Made by a program: the position numbers and the translations under genes | Part shown: positions 1 to 5,567 of the stretch, piece after piece | How positions within the stretch are numbered: the first letter of the stretch is position 1 | How the letters are laid out: every line of letters begins with the position of its first letter | From: Acidobacteriota bacterium | GTDB taxonomy: Bacteria; Acidobacteriota; Terriglobia; UBA7540 | Length of the DNA stretch: 6,026 nt | Direction of reading: 5' to 3' | Assembly: GCA_003171295.1 (NCBI GenBank) | Contig: PMYF01000903.1 | Coordinates: 1 to 6,026, forward strand | Notes under the pieces: model-generated | Seen by the model: the letters and a program-made list of their open reading frames with translations, nothing else | What the model was told of the DNA's origin: nothing | Databases searched by the model: none

Positions 1-1
1 A

Positions 2-859
2 GCGCCGCGAGTTTCGCTATCCGCGTCCAGCCTGAGCTTTGCCAGCCAGGCGGTGGGCAAAGCCAGCAGTGCCCAGTCGTTGACGCTGAATAACACGGGT
101 GATGCGAGCCTGGCGGTGGACAGCGTCACCGTCACGGGTTCCGGCAGCAGGGATTTTGCGGTGCAGAACGCGTGCGGAGGATCGCTCGCTCCGGGAGCCA
201 GTTGTGGCCTGAGCGTGACTTTCACACCTGCCGCAGCCGGGCCTCACGCGGCCACCCTGACTATTGCCACCAACGCTGTGGGCAACCCGCCCGCCGCGGT
301 ACTCACGGGCGCCGGGGCGGATTTTTCTCTGAGCATTTCGGCGGGCTCTGCGACGGCGCTTACGATCGCGCCCGGCCAGCCGGCTTCGTTCCACCTGGCG
401 CTCGTGCCGGCCGGCTTCAAAGAGACGGTCACTTTCGGTTGCGGGGGAGCACCGGCGGAATCAACTTGCCAGATTTCACCGGGGACGTCGGCCCTCGATG
501 GTGTCACCCCGGTGGAATTCACGGTCTCCGTGCAAACAGGTGCCTCCTCCGCCGGGTGGTTCCGAAGGCCTCACCTACCAGGAGGAATGGGGATGTACGG
601 AGAACTGATCATGCTGCTGACACTGCTCGTGACGCTGGGAGGGGTGGCTGCGGCTTCGCGGCGCCGTATCGCGTGGGGACTCGCGACCCTGCTTGTCGCG
701 GCGGTATGGTTGCCAGGATGTGGTGGGGGCGGCCAGCTGAGCAGCGCGGCGCGCTCCTCTCAACCGGGGACGCCGGCTGGCACCTACATCCTGACGATCA
801 CGGCATCTTCCCCGGATGTGATTCACAGCACCTCGCTGACGTTGACCGTGCAGGACTGA
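2..859 (+). CDS. Choice-of-anchor D (ASH-type Ig-like) domain protein, C-terminal part
   Basis: The frame is open to the left window edge, so the start lies outside; 285 residues are visible. Residues about 8-105 form an ASH/choice-of-anchor D beta-sandwich: 'LSFASQAVG', then 'LTLNNTGDASL', a Cys pair (58 and 68) around 'GGSLAPGAS', 'VTFTPAAAG', and a closing 'AVLTGAG'. A second Ig-like segment follows (about 106-178, Cys 147 and 156). It is broken by two hydrophobic stretches (about 201-218 and 223-239) separated by an 'RRR' turn. Next comes 'LPGCGGGG' (Cys 240), then a final beta-rich piece (254-285, 'GTPAGTY' to 'LTLTVQD'). From family knowledge, such proteins are envelope-associated or secreted and have no known enzymatic activity; the ligand is unknown. 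An internal GTG at 53 could be called as a start, but the domain clearly begins upstream of it. The gene converges on the DUF2207 gene 26 bases away. The domain call is firm; the role is unknown. Confidence 0.85.
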   Translation, partial: APRVSLSASSLSFASQAVGKASSAQSLTLNNTGDASLAVDSVTVTGSGSRDFAVQNACGGSLAPGASCGLSVTFTPAAAGPHAATLTIATNAVGNPPAAVLTGAGADFSLSISAGSATALTIAPGQPASFHLALVPAGFKETVTFGCGGAPAESTCQISPGTSALDGVTPVEFTVSVQTGASSAGWFRRPHLPGGMGMYGELIMLLTLLVTLGGVAAASRRRIAWGLATLLVAAVWLPGCGGGGQLSSAARSSQPGTPAGTYILTITASSPDVIHSTSLTLTVQD

Positions 860-885
860 GCCATAATTCAGAATTCATAATTTCC
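860..885. other. AT-rich gap between convergent genes
   Basis: This 26-base spacer separates two facing stop codons. It is markedly AT-rich in a GC-rich window and contains the short symmetrical element AATTCAGAATTC. The potential stem is only about 5 bp with a one-base loop, and no stem plus T-run is present. I do not call a terminator for either gene. Confidence 0.4.
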
Positions 886-2850
886 TTATGGGCGCCTCGC
901 GCTGGAGCCGGGCCGCGCCGAGGCGGAAGCAATGGCTCTTGAGAAAGAGCTGCCCAACGTGGTTGCAAACGTCAAGATCGCCGCGGAATTCCAATCGCGG
1001 CCGGAGTACCAAGTGGGTGAATAGCTGGTCGCCCCAGGCCGCGCCGCCTGGGCCAGCACTAGCGCGAACTTTTCACTCCAGGCTTTCTCCACATTCAAGG
1101 CCAGGGCATAAGGAAGAAACTTTTCGAACACTGCCGGGTTCTTGGGGAGAGCAACCAGCATCTTGAATCGGTCCTTGTCGGCCTCGGTCAGAAACATGCG
1201 GAAGCCCTCGATCTGATCCCGCAGCGACCGGCCCGAGCGACCTGAGAGCTTGAGAAGGCAATGGAAGGTATAGCTGATCAGCACCAGGAGAATCAGCAGG
1301 AGGGCGACCGTTCCGGATGTAGCCCACGCCAGTGCTCCCAGCCCCACGATCTCCCCCCCGAAGACAGGAATTGCCACCACGGTTGAGGTCAGAGCCTGTT
1401 TCCAGGCGGCGGCCTGGTGTTGCGGATCGAAGATCAGATTTCTCCAGGAAGCCAACCCCGCGGCCGCCAGCACCGCGCAGGCCAGGCTCCAGATGAGCAG
1501 CCCGGCGGTCACAGTGAGCGTGATAACCCGTGATGCGCCGGGGACTGCGAAACCGCACTGGACCACGCTGAGGAGAGATATCAGCAGGCCTGGAATCAGG
1601 AAGGGGCTGTTCTTCAGGAAGTAAACTTTTTCCAGGTGGGAGTGCAAGCTGCGGTGCAGGGCTTCCAGCGTGCCACCCACCAGGGCATGGTTCTTACGTT
1701 CCAGGCGGATGGTTCCACTCGCGGTGAACAGCTTTCGGAGGATGAGCTTCTGATCGGCGGTAATCGCGGGCAGGCGTTCCCAGCCTTCGCCACCGCGTCC
1801 AGGTGCGGTGGCGGTGGGCTGCAGGCTCGCTTTCAGGCGTCCCAGAATGTATGTGCCGGTACCGTCCTCCAGAATAGCTATTCGCCGCTTGACTGCCAGG
1901 TCCACCAAATCAACCACCAGGGCCTTTGGGTCGAAGTCCCCCCGCCACACGTAGCGGACAGTCGCGGGCGAGAATCCCCGGGGTGGTGAGTTCCTCGGCA
2001 TGAGCAATCCCGCGGCACGACGACGCCTGCCCAGGAACCACGCCGCGGTGTAATAAGCCAGAACCAGCAACAACCCGGCAACGCCGATGAGCAGGACGCG
2101 GTTGTCCTCGAGGAAGTACTGGTAATTCTCATCGTCATTGGGCAGACGAACAAATCCCTTGGGCCAGCGGACCACGATGGTCAGGGTTTCGGGCGGCGCC
2201 AAGGGGCGCGTGCTGTGGAATTCGGCATTGCCTTGGGTATTGAAAGACGCGGAGTAATCGCTTCCCGCTGAGCCCGGGGTGCCCGTGTAGGCGTCCAGCA
2301 GGACAGCGGCCGGGGCGATTCCCGCGGGCAGATGAACCGCGGCAGAGATCTCTTGAATGGGGAAGGTCCAACCACTGCCCGTCACATTCCAGTAAAGCGC
2401 ATCGTGGTCGGAAAAGAACCCGAGGGCGCGATTCAAAGTGTAGGTAAGCACATACTTGTGCTCACCCGGCGACAGAGGCGCGCCGCGCTTGCCCAAGCAT
2501 ACACGCAGGCCATCGGGCAGCTTTTGCAGGTGGTAGTCTTCGGGTTGGTCATCGCGCGCCAGGGAAGTGATTTCCAAATGCACAAAGTAGATGTTGCCGA
2601 AGCGGTCGCGGTCGAGGAAAGGGAAGTCCCGGTGGATTTTCTCGAGGAACCTGGGGTCCGTGCCTGACACTACAATTGTCTCCTGCACCAGGAGCGAGTC
2701 ATTCCGATTGACGGTGATCTCACTGCGATAGGAAAGGACCTGCCCACCCCCGGAGCCCGCGGCGGTTGCTGGCGCGCCGAGGCCGGCAGCATAGGTGCAG
2801 GCGAGGGTGGCGAGGAGAACGCCGGTGAGCATGGAGAACCGCTTGGGCAT
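886..2850 (-). CDS. DUF2207 domain-containing predicted membrane protein
   Basis: The 654-residue product has DUF2207 architecture, a family of unknown function found in many bacteria. A Sec signal peptide (about 1-32, 'MPKR' then a hydrophobic core and an 'ATAAG' cleavage region) leads to an extracytoplasmic beta-rich domain (about 37-235) with 'YWNVTGSGW' and 'FPIQEISAAVHLP'. One membrane helix follows (about 252-274, then 'GRRRR'). A cytoplasmic region contains 'VRYVWRGDFDPKAL'. Four more hydrophobic helices lie at about 417-436, 441-465, 488-507 and 510-532. The conserved C-terminal block follows: 'GFRMFLTEADKDRF' (549-562), 'FEKFLPYALALNVEKAW' and 'PTWYSG' (612-617). I chose the ATG at 2850 because a GAGGGGGAAG ribosome site precedes it by 5 bases and it gives a clean signal peptide. 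A TTG 13 codons upstream (2889) lacks these. The usual glycine-rich tail is missing; the protein ends 'GSSARRP'. Confidence 0.88.
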   Translation of the reverse strand: MPKRFSMLTGVLLATLACTYAAGLGAPATAAGSGGGQVLSYRSEITVNRNDSLLVQETIVVSGTDPRFLEKIHRDFPFLDRDRFGNIYFVHLEITSLARDDQPEDYHLQKLPDGLRVCLGKRGAPLSPGEHKYVLTYTLNRALGFFSDHDALYWNVTGSGWTFPIQEISAAVHLPAGIAPAAVLLDAYTGTPGSAGSDYSASFNTQGNAEFHSTRPLAPPETLTIVVRWPKGFVRLPNDDENYQYFLEDNRVLLIGVAGLLLVLAYYTAAWFLGRRRRAAGLLMPRNSPPRGFSPATVRYVWRGDFDPKALVVDLVDLAVKRRIAILEDGTGTYILGRLKASLQPTATAPGRGGEGWERLPAITADQKLILRKLFTASGTIRLERKNHALVGGTLEALHRSLHSHLEKVYFLKNSPFLIPGLLISLLSVVQCGFAVPGASRVITLTVTAGLLIWSLACAVLAAAGLASWRNLIFDPQHQAAAWKQALTSTVVAIPVFGGEIVGLGALAWATSGTVALLLILLVLISYTFHCLLKLSGRSGRSLRDQIEGFRMFLTEADKDRFKMLVALPKNPAVFEKFLPYALALNVEKAWSEKFALVLAQAARPGATSYSPTWYSGRDWNSAAILTFATTLGSSFSRAIASASARPGSSARRP

Positions 2851-2855
2851 GTGCG

Positions 2856-2865
2856 CTTCCCCCTC
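2856..2865 (-). promoter_or_regulatory. Ribosome binding site of the DUF2207 gene
   Basis: On the minus strand GAGGGGGAAG lies 5 bases before the ATG at 2850. It decides the start: the in-frame TTG at 2889 would put 13 polar and glycine-rich residues in front of an otherwise normal signal peptide. Confidence 0.6.
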
Positions 2866-2933
2866 GAGGCCGCCCCCACAGTCCGGCAAGCCGGGCAGGG
2901 AAGAGATGAAATTGCACTCGGACGTTGGCCGTT

Positions 2934-2961
2934 AACTTACCACACTTCGCCTGGAGAGCAA
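2934..2961 (-). promoter_or_regulatory. Weak sigma-70-like promoter candidate for the DUF2207 gene
   Basis: On the minus strand TTGCTC (2961-2956) and TAAGTT (2939-2934) are separated by 16 bases. TG occurs one base before the -10, giving an extended -10 look. Each hexamer matches consensus at only three positions, though these include the key TTG and TA...T. It would leave a leader of roughly 75 bases. The 146-base gap between the kinase stop and this gene is consistent with a separate promoter, but chance occurrence is quite possible. Confidence 0.22.
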
Positions 2962-2981
2962 TCCGGTACTTGGCGGGGCGG

Positions 2982-2997
2982 GAGGCTTTGAGGCCTC
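2982..2997. repeat. Short inverted repeat at the kinase stop codon
   Basis: GAGGC and GCCTC form a 5-bp stem with a 6-base loop, overlapping the last base of the kinase stop codon. On the minus-strand transcript no T-run follows, so this is at most a weak 3'-end structure and not a convincing intrinsic terminator. Confidence 0.25.
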
Positions 2998-3992
2998 TAG
3001 CGTTTGCTGCCTGCGGGGACCGCAGGTTTCCGGCGCTTTGCAGTCGCCGGCCCATTCCGGTAGGCAGGATTCACGTGCCGCGCGCCGGTGGCTATCAATT
3101 GCTCAGCCTCGCCCTGCGATCTGATGCCACCCCGCGCTCCCAGGGCCGTGCAGTTGAGCCCGGCCATTGCGTTGGAGAAATCCAGCGTACGCCCGATGTC
3201 CCATGCCGACAGCAATCCAAAGATAAAGGCGCCGTGGAAGACGTCACCCGCGCCCGTGGTGTCCACGGTCTCCACGACAAAGCCCGGCGAGTAGTAGAAG
3301 TGTCCCGCCTCATAAACCAAGGCGCCTTCGCGACCGAGGGTCATGCCGGGCACCCGCACCCGATACTCGCGTGCCATGTTCTCCAGCACCTTGAAGGGGT
3401 CGGCGTGCCCGGTGACGGCGGGAAGGAAATTCGTCGAGGCGATCAGGTAGTCGATGTAAGGGAAAAGCGTCTCAACCTTTTTATAGACCGTATCCAGATC
3501 CGCCACCACCGGAATGCGCGCGCGCCGCGCCCAGCGCGCCGCCACGAGGGCAGCTTCCACATCGCAGCCGTCCAGGAGCAGCAGGCGCGCGCTCTCGATG
3601 GTCCTGGCTTTCAGTTCCTCGGGCTGGACCGCCAGTCGCGCGTCTCGGTCCCAGAAGACGGTGCGCTCGCCGGTCGCCTGGTCAACCAGGATGTAGCCAA
3701 ACTGGTTGGGAGTGCCTTTCACCACCCGCGCCTGCGCCAGGTCCACTCCCTCGCGTCGCAGGCTGGCAAGCTGGAAGCGCCCGGCTTGGTCGTCGCCGAG
3801 TTTGCCGATGTACCGCGCCGTCAGTCCCAGCCGCCGGCAGGTGACCAGCGCCGTTGCCACCTGCCCGCCGGCCTGCATCGATGCCGCGACCACGCGCTCC
3901 TTGCCCCCCAGGGCAGGGAACTCCCGCACCGTCATGACCGTGTCCGTGGCGTTCAAGCCGAGACCCACTACATCCACCTTGGTGTTTGCCAA
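2997..3992 (-). CDS. PfkB/ribokinase-family carbohydrate kinase
   Basis: The 331-residue cytosolic kinase would transfer phosphate from ATP to a sugar or similar hydroxylated substrate. PfkB hallmarks are clear: N-terminal 'VVGLGLNATDT' (8-18), the substrate-side di-glycine 'AGGQVATA' (41-48), 'YIGKLGDDQAG' (61-71), 'TLGREGALV' (218-226), and the second PfkB signature 'DTTGAGDVFHGAF' (244-256) with catalytic base Asp250 and the anion-hole glycines. The region where ribokinases carry a Mg-linked N-x-x-E reads 'STNFLP' (186-191), without the Glu. The start is TTG at 3992, supported by AAGGAGGAGG five bases upstream; the next in-frame Met is residue 20, inside the first conserved strand. The last 20 or so residues are a basic, proline-rich tail. 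It sits between the dehydrogenase (215-base gap) and DUF2207 (146-base gap). The substrate cannot be assigned from sequence alone; ribose, fructose, ketodeoxygluconate, nucleoside or glycerate-like substrates are all possible. Confidence 0.92.
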   Translation of the reverse strand: MANTKVDVVGLGLNATDTVMTVREFPALGGKERVVAASMQAGGQVATALVTCRRLGLTARYIGKLGDDQAGRFQLASLRREGVDLAQARVVKGTPNQFGYILVDQATGERTVFWDRDARLAVQPEELKARTIESARLLLLDGCDVEAALVAARWARRARIPVVADLDTVYKKVETLFPYIDYLIASTNFLPAVTGHADPFKVLENMAREYRVRVPGMTLGREGALVYEAGHFYYSPGFVVETVDTTGAGDVFHGAFIFGLLSAWDIGRTLDFSNAMAGLNCTALGARGGIRSQGEAEQLIATGARHVNPAYRNGPATAKRRKPAVPAGSKR

Positions 3993-3997
3993 TTGCG

Positions 3998-4007
3998 CCT
4001 CCTCCTT
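3998..4007 (-). promoter_or_regulatory. Strong ribosome binding site in front of the TTG start of the kinase
   Basis: On the minus strand AAGGAGGAGG ends 5 bases before TTG at 3992, and the AAGGAGG core is 8 bases away. This near-perfect Shine-Dalgarno sequence is the main argument for a non-ATG start here. It may compensate for the weaker initiation codon. Confidence 0.8.
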
Positions 4008-4021
4008 GCCGAAGGGAAGAT

Positions 4022-4051
4022 ACTCTACACCCCGTGCCGCCAGATTGTGAA
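4022..4051 (-). promoter_or_regulatory. Sigma-70-like promoter candidate for the kinase
   Basis: On the minus strand TTCACA (4051-4046, five of six to TTGACA) and TAGAGT (4027-4022, four of six to TATAAT) are 18 bases apart. Transcription would start near 4014, giving a leader of about 20 bases that just holds the Shine-Dalgarno sequence. The position and spacing suit the kinase well. It supports separate transcription from the dehydrogenase upstream, though acidobacterial promoters are little characterised. Confidence 0.4.
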
Positions 4052-4113
4052 GCGATGTGCGCGCCGGCCATCAGGTCGGCAGTTTTTCCCCCATCGTGCT
4101 AACTTGAAGGTCA

Positions 4114-4189
4114 GCGCTACGACGGCGCGTGCCGACGCCTTGTAGCGCCGGCATCTTGCCGGCGGTGGGCGCCGCGGATGTGGCGGCGC
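4114..4189. repeat. Cluster of GC-rich inverted repeats, REP-like intergenic element
   Basis: Three perfect 7-bp inverted repeats lie side by side: GCGCTAC (4114-4120) with GTAGCGC (4142-4148); GCCGGCA (4147-4153) with TGCCGGC (4157-4163), loop TCT; and GCGCCGC (4169-4175) with GCGGCGC (4183-4189), loop of 7. The first and second overlap by two bases, so they are alternative folds. The element occupies the gap after the dehydrogenase stop (4208) and before the kinase promoter. The GTAGCGCCGGC core followed by its inverse resembles dispersed palindromic repeats I recall from Acidobacteriota, Verrucomicrobiota and Planctomycetota genomes. There they are often mistranslated as 'CSAGILPA' in spurious ORFs, as happens here. 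It may also act as a 3'-end stabiliser for the dehydrogenase mRNA. No T-run follows on the minus strand, so it is not a classic intrinsic terminator. Confidence 0.5.
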
Positions 4190-4207
4190 AGCAGTCGTGG
4201 CGTGGGG

Positions 4208-5329
4208 TCACCGGAACGCTTCTTTGTTCACCACGTAAGGCATGTTGGCAGGATTACCTCCGTGGTTTCCCTCCAAGACATCGATCAGCCCCTGAATGCA
4301 ACGGCCCGCCATGCCTTGGTTGGGATCGGTTGAAAGCCGCGTAACCCGAGCGGCGCTGGCAAAGTGCGAGAACAGGCGCAGGCGGTTTTCCAGCTTGGGA
4401 TCGCGCAGCGGCGAGTCAGCGGGCAACGGTTCCTTTTCAAACACGTCCAGCGCCGCTCCCGCGATCACCCCTGCGTGCAATGCCGCCGCCAAATCCGTTT
4501 CATCCACCACGGGCCCGCGCGAGGTGTTGACCAGAAACGCCGTGGGCTTCATCAGCCGCAACGTCGCGGCGTTGAACAGATGATAGGTGGGGAACTTGCC
4601 TTCGCCGGCGCGGATGAGGGGCACATGAATGCTCACGAAATCGCTCTCGCGCAACACTTCTTCAAAACTCACAGAGCGGATGCTCCGCGAGTCGGCGCTG
4701 AAGCCGTTCCGAAAGCGGACGTCCATCGTATCTTGAATCTTGCGCGCGAAATCGGGCTGGGCCGCTTCAGTGTCGAAGCAGAGGAAATCCACGTCGAGTC
4801 CGACCGCCTTCTTGATAAAGGCCTGGCCGATGCGCCCCGTGCCAATCACGCCGACGGTCTTGCCCGTGACCTCGTCACCCAAGAAGGGCAGGTAGGGATG
4901 CCAGGTGCCCCAGCGTTGGTTGCGCACCAGACGCTCACTGGGGTAGAGCTTGCGCGCCGCGTTGCCCAGAATGAAAAGCGTAAATTCCGCCGTGGCTTCC
5001 GTAAGCACGTCGGCGGTGTTGGTGAAGGGAATCTTGCAGCGATTGGCGTCGCCGCGGGTGATGTTGTCGAAGCCCACGGCGTATTGCGACACAACCTTCA
5101 GCGTGCCGCGCCCGGCTTCAAGAACTTCCGCGTCAATACGGTCGCGCAGCGTGGTGATGAGGCCGTCAATGCCGGAGCGAACTCTCTCGATAATCAAGCT
5201 TTTCGGCGGCGGCTCGGGGTTGGGATAGACCTCCACTTTATAGCCGCGATCGCGCAGGATTTTGAAAGCGCCCTCGCCAATGTCGCAAGTGGCGAAGATG
5301 CGAAAGCGGCGAGTGTGTGAGTTTGTCAT
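4208..5329 (-). CDS. D-2-hydroxyacid dehydrogenase (NAD(P)-dependent oxidoreductase)
   Basis: The 373-residue cytosolic enzyme belongs to the D-isomer 2-hydroxyacid dehydrogenase family, which interconverts 2-oxoacids and D-2-hydroxyacids (for example glyoxylate/glycolate or hydroxypyruvate/D-glycerate). The order is a split substrate-binding domain (about 8-110 plus the C-terminus), with 'VVSQYAVGFDNI' (79-90) and 'NTADVLTEATAEFTL' (104-118), around a Rossmann domain with 'GVIGTGRIGQ' (160-169). The catalytic triad is visible: Arg271 in 'NTSRGPVVDE', Glu300 in 'DVFEKEPLP', and His322 in 'FSHFASAA'. Asp186 ends the second Rossmann strand ('FLCFD'), which favours NAD over NADP. The protein is somewhat longer than typical 310-330-residue relatives. 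There is an insertion at about 188-218 after that Asp, and a few extra residues in 'HVPLIRAGEGKFPTYHLFN'. The ATG at 5329 has only a weak GGGG ribosome site. The exact substrate cannot be fixed; glyoxylate/hydroxypyruvate reductase is the best guess. Confidence 0.93.
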   Translation of the reverse strand: MTNSHTRRFRIFATCDIGEGAFKILRDRGYKVEVYPNPEPPPKSLIIERVRSGIDGLITTLRDRIDAEVLEAGRGTLKVVSQYAVGFDNITRGDANRCKIPFTNTADVLTEATAEFTLFILGNAARKLYPSERLVRNQRWGTWHPYLPFLGDEVTGKTVGVIGTGRIGQAFIKKAVGLDVDFLCFDTEAAQPDFARKIQDTMDVRFRNGFSADSRSIRSVSFEEVLRESDFVSIHVPLIRAGEGKFPTYHLFNAATLRLMKPTAFLVNTSRGPVVDETDLAAALHAGVIAGAALDVFEKEPLPADSPLRDPKLENRLRLFSHFASAARVTRLSTDPNQGMAGRCIQGLIDVLEGNHGGNPANMPYVVNKEAFR

Positions 5330-5357
5330 GAGAAAGCCCCAAATAGATTGCGGGATT

Positions 5358-5384
5358 GGTTCATCAGCTCATCGGTTCATCGGG
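5358..5384 (+). repeat. Left arm of a GGTTCATC repeat
   Basis: GGTTCATC occurs twice (5358-5365 and 5374-5381) with the related CTCATCGG between (5368-5375), so this is a short degenerate direct repeat of an ATCGGTTC-like unit. ATCGGTTCATCGG (5371-5383) recurs exactly, inverted, at 5552-5564. It lies in the 5' leader region of the dehydrogenase. Confidence 0.6.
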
Positions 5385-5528
5385 TAACCTCGCCATCCGT
5401 TCAATTGCCGATGGAGCACCCTAGTGATTGACGCATTGGGCGATTTGGCCTGGCTCCACAAAGAGGGCTTGAGAAAGAGGAAATCCAGTAATCCCTCAAT
5501 CGCTAAACTACTCCATCCCTTGTTTTTT

Positions 5529-5564
5529 CGATCAGCCGATGGCTCGACGAACCGATGAACCGAT
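5529..5564 (-). repeat. Right arm of the GGTTCATC repeat, inverted
   Basis: Read on the minus strand this holds ATCGGTTCATCGG (5564-5552), identical to 5371-5383, followed by GTTCGTCGAGCCATCGGCTG, a run of related CATCGG/CGTCGA units. It ends four bases from the aminotransferase stop codon. A small AGCC-GAT-GGCT hairpin sits inside (5534-5543). The two arms together could pair across about 170 bases in a transcript, or be the ends of a small dispersed element. Confidence 0.6.
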
Positions 5565-5567
5565 TTC

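Larger units (their letters stand above)
5330..5567. other. Intergenic region between aminotransferase and dehydrogenase
   Basis: This 238-base gap is more AT-rich than the flanking genes and has no credible ORF. It presumably holds the dehydrogenase promoter, since that gene starts at 5329, but no hexamer pair stands out. Repeat arms near both ends are annotated separately. A smaller inverted pair, GATGGAG (5410-5416) and CTCCATC (5511-5517), is nested between them. The GATT-rich text around 5425-5457 (GTGATTGACGCATTGGGCGA and on) looks like a decayed repeat. Confidence 0.5.

Noticed and set aside
172..942. Second plus-strand frame overlapping the anchor protein
   Set aside because: Its translation is Arg/Gly-rich without domain character, while the other frame gives a clear ASH domain; it is a shadow frame.
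2851..2889. Upstream TTG start extending the DUF2207 protein by 13 residues
   Set aside because: The extension is polar and glycine-rich ahead of a normal signal peptide, and the ribosome site lies in front of the ATG at 2850.
2925..4145. Plus-strand open frame of 406 codons opposite the kinase
   Set aside because: It is rich in Arg, His and Pro with no recognisable domain, and runs antisense over a clear PfkB gene and both intergenic gaps; such frames are common opposite GC-rich genes.
4147..4163. Intrinsic terminator of the dehydrogenase
   Set aside because: The stem is strong, but no T-run follows it on the minus strand, so it does not meet the intrinsic terminator pattern.
4129..4344. 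Small plus-strand ORF containing 'CSAGILPAVGA'
   Set aside because: The peptide comes from translating the palindromic repeat and then antisense dehydrogenase sequence; I treat it as repeat DNA, not a gene.
4364..5320. Plus-strand open frame of 318 codons opposite the dehydrogenase
   Set aside because: It is antisense to a gene with an intact catalytic triad and Rossmann motif, and its translation has low-complexity Arg/Ala/His composition; it is a shadow frame.
5521..5530. T-run TTGTTTTTTCG as a terminator
   Set aside because: The T-run is on the plus strand, where no gene is transcribed here, and no adjacent strong stem precedes it.
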